A stretch of 64,000 bases of DNA from Stentor coeruleus (taxonomy: Eukaryota > Ciliophora > Heterotrichea > Heterotrichida > Stentoridae). Location: positions 1 through 64,000 of the forward strand of contig MPUH01000191.1 in the NCBI GenBank assembly GCA_001970955.1. The letters run 5' to 3'. Numbering within the stretch: position 1 is the first letter of the stretch; the number at the start of each line of letters is the position of its first letter. The notes below the pieces were generated by a model. That model was not told where the DNA came from. It saw only the letters and a program-made list of their open reading frames with translations, and ran no database searches. The translations under genes were made by a program, and so were the position numbers. Shown piece by piece: positions 29,682 to 39,997 of this stretch.

Positions 29682-31532
29682 ATGAACAAATATCAAGATA
29701 TTCTATTCAGACACACGTCAACAAAATCTCACCCTGCACTTCCTAACACAAACCTTAGCCTCTCAGCTTTAGCAACTACCCCAAGAAACTACGACAGCCC
29801 TGACCTAAGAGTATTATCTCCTACGAACAACGTATCAGACTATTCAAAATTGACAGTAGATACTTCTCTAAAGCCAAAAGCTACTCCAATACTAAACTTA
29901 AAATCAAGTTCAGTAGATCATTTACCTAAAAGCAAAAATATAAGTGAATTTTCAGCAAAGCAAAATGAAATAATAACATCTTTTCTAACATCAAGAGAAA
30001 ACCACTCAAAAACCTCAAGTTTTTTCCCTGATATTTATTCAAGAAATTGTTTACCTACTGAAAGGGAATTTTCTAAGCTTATAGAGAATTTGAATGAAGT
30101 AGTTATTCCAAAAAACATGAGGCTACATACAATATTACAAGAAAATGATCCTGTGGATGTTGTGGTGCCTGAAGGAAAAACTAAGTATTTTAAAATGTAT
30201 ATGAAGATGAAAAAGGTACCTTTATCGATAAAAATTAAAAGAACTAAAGGGAAGTTGTATGCTTATACTTCAAGAGATGCTCAGGAGCCAGGACCGACAA
30301 ATTATGAAAAATGTTATATTTCTGATTATATTGAGATAAGGGATTCAACAACAGTGTTTAAGTATGATATGCTGTATTTAGGGATAAAAGCATTTGAAGA
30401 TAGTCAATTTAGGATAGTCATCAATTTTGGAAGGCAAATCAATAGCTTACAAGAACTCAAAAGACTTAAACGGCAATCAATCAGAGCTAGTATGCAAGAC
30501 TCTTTTGACCTTGACGAAGAGGAAGAACTTATAAAAGAAACAGCCAAAAATGACTCAAAAATAAAAAAAAACTTCATCATCGAAAACAAGCAAAAATCAA
30601 TAGATTATATAAACAAAGCTACTATCCTCAACCTTCGTGCGGCAGACTGGAAAATCCATCGTGAGCAAATTGTCCAAAAAAAAAAAGAAATCGTCCAACT
30701 AAAAAAAACCAAAGCTCTAGACACAATCAACAAAAAAAGCTTCAAAAAACAAATCGAAAAACTAAAAGCTAAAGAAAATATCGAAAAAGCTGGGAAAACA
30801 AAATTCTTCACAACCTGGCTAAGTATCATTTCCTTAATATCATGTTCTGAAACAATTCACACCCTTATAATAACACAAAAAACAATGCGCCTAAATCGAA
30901 TATCCTTAAATATCAGAGCTGGGCAAATACAAAAAACTTATAAAAATTTTACAAAAAACATCAGTTTAAAAGAATCATCAATTTTAAGGTCACGAAATCT
31001 CTTACTGATTTTTAGAGGGCATTTAAAAGATATAGAAAAAAAATTTACATATGGAAAAAATCTGATTTCTATAATAAAAAAAGCTTCTCAATCACAAGTT
31101 GTATATCGGAAATTTTCACATTTCTATAAAAGTTTGATTTTATTACAAAGAAACATAAGAAAATATTTGTCTATAAAAAGTCATCGTTTAAGAGAATTGA
31201 TTAAAATGTGGAATTCAATATGTGAAACGATTCTTTATAGAAAAGGGAGTAAAAAAGAAGAAAGAAAAAGACACAGTGCGAAATTGATAACGATACCAGC
31301 ATATATTAGAGATGATGCTCTTGGGAATTATTATAGAAAATGTGCTTTAAATTACAGAGAAGTTAGAAGAAAATATTTTGCTGCATCAAATTCTTTGACT
31401 GAGAATAAAAAAATACATAGCGCAATGAGTCAATTGTGTGGGAATTCTCAGCCAGTATTTACTTATATGCCTTCAGTTAAGGAAATGGAAATGATTATCG
31501 AATCAGCATTAGAAGGTAAATTTAAAAATTGA
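29682..31532 (+). CDS. large basic protein with beta-rich domain and Trp-containing helices
   Basis: 616 aa. The Ser-rich N-terminus (1-140) is followed by a compact beta-rich segment at about 145-250 (TKYFKMYMKMKKVPLSIKIK, YLGIKAFEDSQFRIVINFG). A long basic helical region then has Trp-centred helices (FFTTWLSI, LIKMWNSI) and an IQ-like RNIRKYLSIKSHRLRE. It ends in a short conserved-looking tail. No catalytic motif. A cytoskeletal, centrin- or calmodulin-binding role is possible but unproven. Ends in TGA only 14 bp before the next start. Confidence 0.7.
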   Translation: MNKYQDILFRHTSTKSHPALPNTNLSLSALATTPRNYDSPDLRVLSPTNNVSDYSKLTVDTSLKPKATPILNLKSSSVDHLPKSKNISEFSAKQNEIITSFLTSRENHSKTSSFFPDIYSRNCLPTEREFSKLIENLNEVVIPKNMRLHTILQENDPVDVVVPEGKTKYFKMYMKMKKVPLSIKIKRTKGKLYAYTSRDAQEPGPTNYEKCYISDYIEIRDSTTVFKYDMLYLGIKAFEDSQFRIVINFGRQINSLQELKRLKRQSIRASMQDSFDLDEEEELIKETAKNDSKIKKNFIIENKQKSIDYINKATILNLRAADWKIHREQIVQKKKEIVQLKKTKALDTINKKSFKKQIEKLKAKENIEKAGKTKFFTTWLSIISLISCSETIHTLIITQKTMRLNRISLNIRAGQIQKTYKNFTKNISLKESSILRSRNLLLIFRGHLKDIEKKFTYGKNLISIIKKASQSQVVYRKFSHFYKSLILLQRNIRKYLSIKSHRLRELIKMWNSICETILYRKGSKKEERKRHSAKLITIPAYIRDDALGNYYRKCALNYREVRRKYFAASNSLTENKKIHSAMSQLCGNSQPVFTYMPSVKEMEMIIESALEGKFKN

Positions 31533-31546
31533 TATTAATTTTATAT

Positions 31547-31984
31547 ATGGATAGTCCTAGTAGAAAACAGCTACAGTCTTTTGAATTAATACATTTTAGT
31601 AGAGAGCAGTGTATAAGGAATTCTATTGGAGATACCATGGACTCTATGAAGCGACCTTCTGAAGTCAGTCCCAAAGTCCATAGTTCAAGTGTTTCTTCTG
31701 GTTTTCCTTTTTTAGAAAGGCCTTCTAAAGGCAAAGATTCAATAGACGTAATAGATGAAATACGTAAAGAACAGAAAGATAGAGAAACTAGAAGATTAGA
31801 AAGAGAAAAAGAAATAGAAGAAATTTGCCATCTAGACTCAAGTGATGATAAAGAAAGCCCATATGTAAAAGCTGTAGCAGAGACAACAACTACTGTACCT
31901 TCACCTAGAAAAACTGAAGAATTTGAACCAAAACCTGAACATTTTTATATATGTTGTTGTAAAAAGTTTTGTCAAGTAATATAA
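31547..31984 (+). CDS. small protein with C-terminal CaaX-like prenylation signal
   Basis: 145 aa from the ATG at 31547, which follows TTTTATAT. Ser-rich N-terminus, a charged helix at about 75-105 (EIRKEQKDRETRRLEREKE), and a C-terminus ending CCCKKFCQVI. The final Cys-Gln-Val-Ile fits a CaaX box, with upstream Lys-Lys and three further Cys for palmitoylation, the Ras/Rho-type membrane targeting layout, though no GTPase domain exists. Its start is 14 bp after the stop of the preceding gene, so its promoter must lie inside that gene, or the two share a transcript. Confidence 0.65.
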   Translation: MDSPSRKQLQSFELIHFSREQCIRNSIGDTMDSMKRPSEVSPKVHSSSVSSGFPFLERPSKGKDSIDVIDEIRKEQKDRETRRLEREKEIEEICHLDSSDDKESPYVKAVAETTTTVPSPRKTEEFEPKPEHFYICCCKKFCQVI

Positions 31985-32416
31985 ATTTGTTAATTCTTAT
32001 GAATTAGTTTTAATTGTGATATTTATTAGGATCAAGAAAGATTATTTGATTAGGATAATAAATTGACATGTTGTGAAAAGAAAATGGGATTTTTTATTAA
32101 GGAAATGTATAAGGATGGGAATGATATGTTGGATAATGGAAGGTTTAATAGGTTTTGTGGTAGAGGTAAAGTTGTTGATAAGGAAATAAGTTTTTAAGGG
32201 ATTTTGGGTATGTTTAGAAAAGAGATGAGTATAGTTGAGGGTGTTTTAGTTTTTATTTCTTAGTTTATATAAATAAGATGCTTGTATTTAGGTATTTTTT
32301 ATTAAGTATTAGAGAATTAGAACTTTTAAAAATAGGTTTTTATATTGAAATGGTTATTTTTTTATTGTGCTACAAGTGGAGTTTGTTTATTAGTAGTGAA
32401 ATATATAATTTTTATT
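31985..32416. other. intergenic, no gene seen
   Basis: G-rich, C-poor 3' flank (for example 32070-32250) of the preceding plus-strand gene. No ORF. Confidence 0.45.
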
Positions 32417-32740
32417 TTAATTTCTGTTTGAAAGCCATTTTGGCACTGCTATAAAAGCTATTTTGATATTAATGTTGGCTTTTTTACTTCTAGTCATAGA
32501 TTTTTTGCTATCAATGTCAGTTTTAATATAATCATTTATGTTTATTTTACCTTTGGGGTTTATTTCAGAATAATTTTTATTCTTTAAATTTATTCTGATA
32601 TAAAGTTTGAAATCTATCAAATTTCTTAAGTTCTATTGTAATCCCTTCTTCAGAATCTATATCAATATGATTTTCCTTATTATTTCCAGTATTACTGTCA
32701 ATCTCATCATCAAAATCATAATTAATTTGGTTAGAAAATC
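32417..32740 (-). pseudogene. decayed coding remnant, family unknown
   Basis: Minus-strand sequence reads as coding in two overlapping frames: an acidic part (DFDDEIDSNTGNNKENHIDI) and a basic part (TDIDSKKSMTRSKKANINIK). No single intact frame, no ATG at the open end and no intron match. Likely a gene fossil with at least one break. Family not recognisable. Confidence 0.35.
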
Positions 32741-33146
32741 ATACTTTAAAAACTTATAAGACTAAGTCAAAGTTTGAATAGGATGAGGTGTAGTAGGCTT
32801 TTTGATTTTGAGGTCTAAGATTATTTTTAGACTTTTAAATATGATTTAAATTCAATTTAAACAACATAAAAGAGCATGAGTTAGTTGATAAAGTTCTAAG
32901 TTAGTTCAATTTTAATTCAATATAAAAAATATTTTTCTTCATGTCTTATTATAATCATTTACAAATCATTGTAACATTGATAATGTTTTTCAAAGTATTT
33001 TACATATATAAACTCTCATTCAATAATCTTTATTTAAGATTTACAAATCAAAAGTTTTCATAAAAACTATTCTTATGCAATAAAATTTCCATAACAATAT
33101 CTACATGTAAATTAGTAAATTACATATAAAAAGCAATTAATAATTA
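32741..33146 (+). promoter_or_regulatory. upstream region of lysine-rich protein gene
   Basis: AT-rich and G-poor, about 400 bp, ending TTACATATAAAAAGCAATTAATAATTA before the ATG. No ORF. Confidence 0.4.
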
Positions 33147-35796
33147 ATGGAATGTATAGATGCTTTAATATTACTAGAAGAAGTTCTATGTGATATGATA
33201 CATGATCCTAAAGTGTATGCTTCTAAGATTTTAACTCTTCACTTAATGTTGACAAGCAGTTCGCATTTTGTTGTTATAGCAGCTGGGATGGTCTCAACAA
33301 AACTAAAAAATCGAGGGGCGATTAGTAATAGAAATTATGTCAAGTTTCAAAAATACATTCAGAATATAATTTCAGGAAATGTGCCAAAAACTTTAAAACT
33401 GACACATAGTTGCTGTTATGCTAAAGATTTGGCCCAACCCATCAATTTCTTTCAGAGTCGTATGGAAAAAAAAATTAAAAAGAGACTTATTCGGGTTTTA
33501 TGTATTGGGAATTCTAATCATTTTCTTATAAAATGCTTGAATTTCTNGTCAATTTCTTTCAGAGTCGTATGGAAAAAAAAATTAAAAAAAGACTTATTCG
33601 GGTTTTATGTATTGGGAATTCTAATCATTTTCTTATAAAATGCTTGAATTTCTNCGAGGGGCGATTAGTAATAGAAATTATGTCAAGTTTCAAAAATACA
33701 TTCAGAATATAATTTCAGGAAATGTGCCAAAAACTTTAAAACTGACACATAGTTGCTGTTATGCTAAAGATTTGGCCCAACCCGTCAATTTCTTTCAGAG
33801 TCGTATGGAAAAAAAAATTAAAAAAAGACTTATTCGGGTTTTATGTATTGGGAATTCTAATCATTTTCTTATAAAATGCTTGAATTTCTTAAAGTGGAAG
33901 TATAATACATTAAAACTCCATCAAAATAAAAAAAATGTTTATATCTATAGACCCTCAAAGCAAAAACTCAGAACATCAACAAGAAAAAATGATCAAAAAT
34001 CCCGACTCCTTCTAAAAATAATAAAAGCAAGCTCAATACATTATCTTTCCCTAAAAAAAAGCATACTAACAAAATTTCGTTATCTTTGTCTTCAAGTCAC
34101 TCCAATACAAAAACTATTATATAAAAATATTTTCAAGGAAAAAAGAAAAATGCTATTCAAAAGTCGAACACTGCGAAGAAGTCAATCAAGTGATCATTCT
34201 CTTTTTAGTTCTTCAAAGATTAAACTCTTAAAATCAATAATGAAAAAACTGTTAATCCAAGCAAGTATCAGACATCATTATATAAATCTTATGTTCTTTC
34301 GTCAATGGGCAAATATGAAAATCTCTTCAAAGATCATCGAATCAGAAGAAAATTTACAATTAAAATCACACGATGTGACAATCCCTCATGATTCCATAAT
34401 CCAAAACTTAGACTCAGAAGCTGATGATACAATGGAAACAATTTTCAGTAGAACAATACATTTAAAAGGTATCCCAAGGCCGACAAGGAAAAAACTTCTT
34501 CGTTCATCAAGAAGGATAAAAAATGATCATATAATCCAATTAGAAGAGATAGCAAAATACATGCAAAAATTGTCAATTGCCAAGAAAAAAATCCCACGAC
34601 GATTTCTGAAGATTTGGGCTGTAAAAGCAAAGAAACTTGAAAAAACTAGAGAAATGTGCAGAAATGTTATATATGGGCTTATAAGAAAAAGGAATCTAAA
34701 CAGAAAAATGCTTAGAAATGCTTTAAAAGCTCTAAAAGAAGTGAATAAAAAACAGAAATTTGATGAAGAAAATGAGGGCTTGGGCATTTTGGCTAATAAA
34801 GCTTTTGAAGTGAAAAATGCGAAAAAAATCATTGTTATGTTGTGGAAGGAAAAAGTTAAAAAAGGTCTTAATATTAAAGCATTTAAACTTGCAGTGATGA
34901 CTATGATGAAATTAAGAAAAGCTGTTGTGCATCCTTGGGTAAAAGTATGGAAAAAAGTGATTTTAGATGAAATCGATAAGAAAAAAAAATATTTGTTGAT
35001 AGAAAAACTTCTAAACAAAGTCTTGGCTAAATCGGTACAAAATGTTATTAAAATGATAAAATCTGATGAAGAATTCAATATAAAACGTAATGAAAAGCTC
35101 ATGAAAATCATTGGGAAAAAACATCAGATAAATGTTGAAATGCTTAGTCTTGGATTTAATATGATTGCTGAGAATTTTAATGACTATAAAAAAGAAAAGT
35201 TGTACAAGGTAGAAAAAATGCTTGAGAAAATTGTAGATGGTTTTACTGAAAACACAAAAAATATATTCAAACATATCAGAAGGGAGAAAAAATACTTTGC
35301 CATAAAGAAGAAAAATAATAAATTAAGAAAGTTGAGAAGTAGTGCAAGACATACTCCTAATATAAGTATGGTAAAAAAAGATAAACCATCAGATGTATCT
35401 CCTATTTTTATCAGGAATGAAAGTGCTGAATCTTTTGGATTCACAGAAATTGCACCCCTACCAAAAGATAATCCCAACTTGCAAAAAGCTATAGAGTTTT
35501 TAGAGTCAAACTACAAATCTGCAAAACTTCGAAGGCTATCTTTTGTTATATCCTGCTTTAAAATAATCTCTGAATCCTTCAAAGACTCTAACAAAAAGCA
35601 TACAAAAAATATCAAATCTTCTAACCACATCTTCCACAATCATAAAATCAGATATCGTATATCAATAAACAATAATGAATTCATCCCATCAAATTTAAAT
35701 GAAATATACCCCAAGAATCATCTCTTATTAGAACATAATAACTTGGAACATCTTGATGAAAATATTATCGACACCCCTGGATGTTTTGTCTGGTAA
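33147..35796 (+). CDS. very basic helical protein, SFI1-like Trp spacing, split by two assembly joins
   Basis: Two raw frames are one gene. Removing the repeated block 33312-33654 gives an uninterrupted frame of about 768 aa. The N-terminal 100 residues form a compact helical domain (MECIDALILLEEVLCDMIHD). The remainder is Lys/Arg/Ile-rich helix with Trp-centred motifs at irregular spacing (FFRQWANMK, LKIWAVKAKK, VMLWKEKVKK, PWVKVWKK) that recall SFI1 centrin-binding repeats. Stentor myonemes contain centrin, so the idea is worth testing, but the match is weak. No enzymatic domain. Confidence 0.7.
33312..33889. repeat. triple assembly duplication around Ns at 33547 and 33654
   Basis: Block A 33312-33546, partial block B 33548-33653 and block C 33655-33889 are near-identical (A and C differ at two or so bases). 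It is best read as alternative contig ends laid in series inside one gene. Confidence 0.85.
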
Positions 35797-35880
35797 TCCA
35801 ACTTTAAATCCTTTCATAATCTTATCTAATAAAAAAAAAAAAAAACCAAGGCTGTGTTTATAATAAGTAATTATACAATA

Positions 35881-36633
35881 CTAATAATCATCAAAAGGAC
35901 TTGTTGAAAACTTAGAATTTTTCGAATAAATTGAGTTTTGGCATTTATTATATTTGTTTGGGGAATATGCCAAAAGTAAAGGACTATGCGAAATAGGCCT
36001 CTCATCTGAATTCTGTTGTGTTGATCTTTTTATTGACAATTTCGACAGCCTTTCTAATCTTTGTTTCCTTTCTAAAGACTTTCTTGTTTCTTTTTCATAA
36101 CATTTTTGTTTTTCTTTTTCTATACAATCAATTTTATCCCTTTCTTCTTTTACCCTCCTGTGCTTTTTCTCGCTACGTTCTTTGGCTAAACTGATTTTCA
36201 ACCATTCTTTATAAGACATCCCATTTTGTCTATGTTTCATTCTAAGAGAATATTCATCAAGTAATTGTTGTTTATGTTCTTGTTTAGCTTGATGAGTTTT
36301 ATATTTCATCCAGTTTTCAAATGAATATCTTTGATCAGGTTCAACGGACATAGGTCTTCTACTTTCAGGGCTTTTATGATCTAAGCTTTCTTTTGTATTA
36401 AATGAAGCATTTTGGTCATCTTTTCTAGGGTCTTTATGATGTTTTAAGGCACGGAAGTATTCTTCATCAGCTATTTTCTTACCGATAAATCTTTGTTTTT
36501 TTAAGTCCTATTTGAAAATTACGATGAAACAGTAGTTGATTGGTTTGGAAGCTGAGGCCATGAGCTTTACAGAAACGGTTGATTTTTTAACTTTTGGACT
36601 TTGCTCTCTGGTGTTATCATGAATGTTTTTCAT
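35881..36633 (-). CDS. charged coiled-coil protein, one 15-nt intron
   Basis: The obvious frame (35881-36351) extends upstream, through a 15-nt intron at 36508-36522, to an ATG at 36633, giving 245 aa. The sense sequence TTATAACTAATG precedes the start. The middle is a Lys/Glu/Arg-rich helix with repeated Trp-Lys units (FENWMKYKTHQ, YKEWLKISLAKERSEKK), a pattern found in small flagellar/cytoskeletal coiled-coil proteins of the CCDC34/CCDC181 kind; that assignment is tentative. The C-terminal 45 residues are Ser/Asn-rich. Convergent with the lysine-rich gene, 84 bp between stops. Confidence 0.75.
36508..36522 (-). other. 15-nt intron
   Basis: Sense strand GTAATTTTCAAATAG: GTA, A at position 10, TAG; phase 0. 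It removes an in-frame TAG and links 37 upstream codons with an ATG to the main frame. Confidence 0.85.
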
Positions 36634-37280
36634 TAGTTATAAATAAATTATATGTGAGAAAGGAATATGAAAAATGAAAACTGGGTGTTAAGCTTTTGAA
36701 GTGATTAAGTTTGATTAATGGGTAAATTTTTAGGGTGTTAGGCATAGAGTGAATAAAAAATTTAGGCTTAGATCAGAGTTTTTTTTTGAGGGAATTGTTG
36801 ATGACAAAATTTTGATGAAAAAAATTGAAATGTTTGGTTAAGGTGTGAATTTTGTTTAGGATTTAAATAATTTTTAACTTTTCAAGAGTATGATTCATGG
36901 TTGATATAATTAGAAATATGCTTTATTTTTTAAGGGATGACTATTTAAGTGAAAATTATGATTTAGTTGTGTTACTAATATAGTGATTTTAGTTTATAAT
37001 AAGCCATAAAATCTTATTCTTAAAAACATAATTTTACGTCTAAAAAACCATACAATTCCTATAACAACTTTCACATTAAATTCTTCATCCAACATTTTAC
37101 TCAATCTTCATAATAAACATATTTTTCCATTTCCATACAATTTCTAGAATCATAATATCGCCTTAACACCCATAAGTCAACCTTAACCTTAAATATATTT
37201 TCATAAAATACAATTTCCCTTATCAATAATCATACCATCTCTTCCATACTTATCTTTTAATCACTATCAAAATGTTATAA
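36634..37280. promoter_or_regulatory. divergent intergenic region with skew switch
   Basis: G-rich to about 36900 (upstream of the minus gene), then C-rich and G-poor 37020-37270 (upstream of the plus gene). No ORF. Confidence 0.5.
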
Positions 37281-38465
37281 ATGTTTTTTTTCAGAGCAAG
37301 GTTATTGAAAACTCATAATTTTATTTACCCAAAAAACCCTTTCGCTATTATTCGCTACTACACGCCTTATGAGTTTTCCTTTAACTATCTGAAAAAATCT
37401 AGCAACTATGATTCATTCAATTTGCAAAAACTAATCAAAGCCCTTTATATCCTTAAATCAAGTTCAAAAGACGTAAAAATTAAAGAAAAGATTATTAACG
37501 ACGAAATACTTCAAAACAATTTCATTTTGTTTAACAAGCTTATCAAATCTGCGGATGCTGATTCGGGCTGTAACATAATTAATTGCCTTGGAAGATTAAG
37601 GTATGCAAATGAAGAGTTCTGGGAATATGTTGAAAAAGATTTCATATTGAAGGCAAAAGATTTTAATGACAAAGAATTAGTTTGTTTTATAACTGGATAT
37701 GGACAAACCCGTAGAGGAAAAGATCATGTTTATAAAATCATTGAAGACACAATTATGAAATGGATATGGGATGATATTATTATAGATTCTAATTCAGCAT
37801 CTTCAATTTATTCAGCATTTTTGTTTATAGAAAAAGGCAGCTTTATATTGAGGAAGTATTTGGAAAAAATGATTATTAATGATATCGAAAATATTTCAGC
37901 TGCCTACCTGACACACTTGTTTTTTAATCTAAGGAAAAGTGAAGATATTGATACTAAATTTTTAAATGCTATACTCAATAAGTATATCAAATTAAATCGT
38001 TTTTTCAATGCAGATGGAGTTACTGATACATTGATTATGGCTGTCAATAATAAATCAAGCCTTCAACTTATAAATCAACTTGAAGAACTAGTTCTACCAA
38101 TTTTTAATGAACTTAGCATTTATAACATAGGAAGACTTGTTTTAAGCTACTGCAAAATGTTTCCGAATTCTATTGAAATGAAAAAAGACAGAAAATATGA
38201 TTTTACAGTTTGTTTAGTAAAGTTGTTTATGCCCAAACGTGTAGAACTATATGATAATGAAACTCTTTTAATCAAGAATAATTTTTTACTTATGATTTTT
38301 TGGGCTTTGTCAAAATGTGACCTGAGTGAATATTGCAAAGAACTTGAAGCTTTTATTGAAGTTTATCCAACCTTAGAAGAAATACAACAAATTAATTCTT
38401 ATATGCTTGAAGACATAAAAAAGTATTTAGAAAAGAAAAAAAATATGAATAATATTAAATCTTAG
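37281..38465 (+). CDS. probable mitochondrial helical-repeat protein
   Basis: 394 aa. The N-terminus (MFFFRARLLKTHNFIYPKN) is basic and lacks acidic residues, fitting a mitochondrial targeting sequence. The rest is all-helical with loosely repeated 35-40 residue units (NIINCLGRLRYANEEFWEYV, ELVCFITGYGQTRRGKDHVY). This arrangement resembles the helical arrays of FAST-kinase/RAP-type mitochondrial RNA-processing proteins, though no RAP domain is visible at the C-terminus. Function by analogy only. An upstream ATG at 37272 leads to an immediate stop. Confidence 0.7.
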   Translation: MFFFRARLLKTHNFIYPKNPFAIIRYYTPYEFSFNYLKKSSNYDSFNLQKLIKALYILKSSSKDVKIKEKIINDEILQNNFILFNKLIKSADADSGCNIINCLGRLRYANEEFWEYVEKDFILKAKDFNDKELVCFITGYGQTRRGKDHVYKIIEDTIMKWIWDDIIIDSNSASSIYSAFLFIEKGSFILRKYLEKMIINDIENISAAYLTHLFFNLRKSEDIDTKFLNAILNKYIKLNRFFNADGVTDTLIMAVNNKSSLQLINQLEELVLPIFNELSIYNIGRLVLSYCKMFPNSIEMKKDRKYDFTVCLVKLFMPKRVELYDNETLLIKNNFLLMIFWALSKCDLSEYCKELEAFIEVYPTLEEIQQINSYMLEDIKKYLEKKKNMNNIKS

Positions 38466-38935
38466 ATCAAGTAAAATAGCATAGGAAAATTATTTTTTAT
38501 GTGAATAATAGATGAATAAAGATTACTTTTAAGATTTTATTTGGTTTTTTTATTTATGTATAAAGTTGCCAATTTATTGTTTTAGTTGATTTTTTTATTG
38601 GCTTGCTTGTTATTTATTTCTTGGGATATCTTGTAACTGGTATGATATTGTAAATTATAATTTTAATAAGCTAGGATTTTAGAATAAGATAGAATAAAAT
38701 ATATTTATAATACTTTAAAGATCAGTGTATCTAGTAAATATAAAAGGCTTTTGTATAATTGTATGAAATTAAATCCTCTGTTCATACAAACATATCATTT
38801 ATTTCAAATTTACAGGTCTTAATTCTAATAAACACTTTTTCTAAGACCTTTCCTTTATGTAATTCATCTTACTACATCATATCTCTAACTAGATTTTCAA
38901 AATTAACCATATTGCTAATGCCAAATATAATTATC
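38466..38935. other. intergenic, no gene seen
   Basis: T-rich 3' flank, then A/C-rich upstream flank of the Alba gene. An open frame runs through 38759-38935 in phase with the Alba gene but lacks an ATG with good context apart from one just before the assigned start. Confidence 0.45.
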
Positions 38936-39967
38936 ATGGCGGGTAAAGAAGTGACTATATCTAGTTATCAAAGTTTAACCAAAGCAATATCTGAAGTTAG
39001 TTCTTTACTTGAAACACATAAAGAAGCAACAATCACAGCAATTAACCTGGCGATCCCAACAGCAGTGAATTTAGTTGAAATTCTCAAGCATAGAATCAAA
39101 GGTCTTTACCAGCAAAACTCATTCGAGAAAGTAAAAAACTCAAACAAAACCCGGGTGATTCTAAAACTCAGTCTAAACCCATTAGACAGTTCTCATCCAG
39201 GATACCAGCTTCCAATAGACTCTTCTCAAGTTAATGAAAAGTCTTTCTCAGAACTTAAAAAGCTTCCAAATCCTATAAAAAACAAGCCCCAAAGCCAGAA
39301 AACTGATAAGATTCCAGAAAAAACTAATGAGGCAAAAGGGAAAAAAATAGGGACAAAAGCGAAAGTCCAAAAAACTGATGAAAAAACCCAAAAAAAACCT
39401 TCTGAAGAGTTGGAAAATATACAAAAAAGAGCCTTTCGTGGAGGGAGATATCGTGGCGGAAGGGCTCGTGGAGGTAGAATAATCAGTAGGAATACTAGAA
39501 GAAAATTAGAGCCAGGTATGGAAAAGTACAAGCTTATCAGAGATCGTCAGGAAAGTCTAAAAAATGATAATGAGGTTTTTGTTTCTACTATTGGCAATCC
39601 TTCTATTGCTATAAAAAATGTACTTTTGATGTTTAAGCAAAAAGGGATAAAGGAAGTTGTTGTTAAAGCTATGGGAAATGCAGTACCAAGAGCTATATAT
39701 GTAGTCGAAGAAATCAAGAGAAAAGAACTAGGGCTGCATCAACAGAACGTTTTTGCTAAGACGATTTTTAAAGATCATTATAAACCTACTGAAGAAGGAC
39801 TTAATGATGTGTATAAGGATAGAACCATTAACGGGATTGAAATTCTCTTAAGCAAATCTCCTTTAGATACTACTCACCCNTTAGATACTACTCACCCAGG
39901 TTACCAAGCTCCCCTTCCTCAAAAAGAAATCTCAAGCCTAACAATCCCCGAAGTCGAAAACCTCTAA
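38936..39967 (+). CDS. tandem Alba-domain RNA/DNA-binding protein with internal RGG box
   Basis: About 337 aa after discounting an 18-nt assembly insertion. The start is the ATG at 38936 (MAGKEVTISS), preceded by AAATATAATTATC. Order: Alba domain 1 (about 5-95, AISEVSSLLETHKEATITAI ... LDSSHPGYQLP), a Lys-rich linker, an RGG/RG box (RAFRGGRYRGGRARGGR), then Alba domain 2 (about 205-330, with FVSTIGNPSIAIKNVL ... LDTTHPGYQAPLP). Alba proteins bind RNA or DNA and in protists often regulate translation or mRNA stability. Two Alba domains flanking the RGG box is an uncommon order. Confidence 0.88.
   Translation: MAGKEVTISSYQSLTKAISEVSSLLETHKEATITAINLAIPTAVNLVEILKHRIKGLYQQNSFEKVKNSNKTRVILKLSLNPLDSSHPGYQLPIDSSQVNEKSFSELKKLPNPIKNKPQSQKTDKIPEKTNEAKGKKIGTKAKVQKTDEKTQKKPSEELENIQKRAFRGGRYRGGRARGGRIISRNTRRKLEPGMEKYKLIRDRQESLKNDNEVFVSTIGNPSIAIKNVLLMFKQKGIKEVVVKAMGNAVPRAIYVVEEIKRKELGLHQQNVFAKTIFKDHYKPTEEGLNDVYKDRTINGIEILLSKSPLDTTHXLDTTHPGYQAPLPQKEISSLTIPEVENL
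39863..39897. repeat. assembly duplication around N at 39880
   Basis: 17-bp copies 39863-39879 and 39881-39897. With the N they add 18 nt, so the Alba frame stays open but carries six false residues. Confidence 0.85.
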
Positions 39968-39997
39968 TTAATGTACCATTTTCTTAACCTTAAACTC

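Noticed and set aside
33312-33889. Apparent tandem protein repeats in the lysine-rich gene
   Set aside because: Copies are separated by Ns and are assembly joins, not real repeats.
34445-35477. Several Phe-rich minus-strand open frames opposite the lysine-rich gene
   Set aside because: Mirror images of AAA-rich lysine codons; no independent support.
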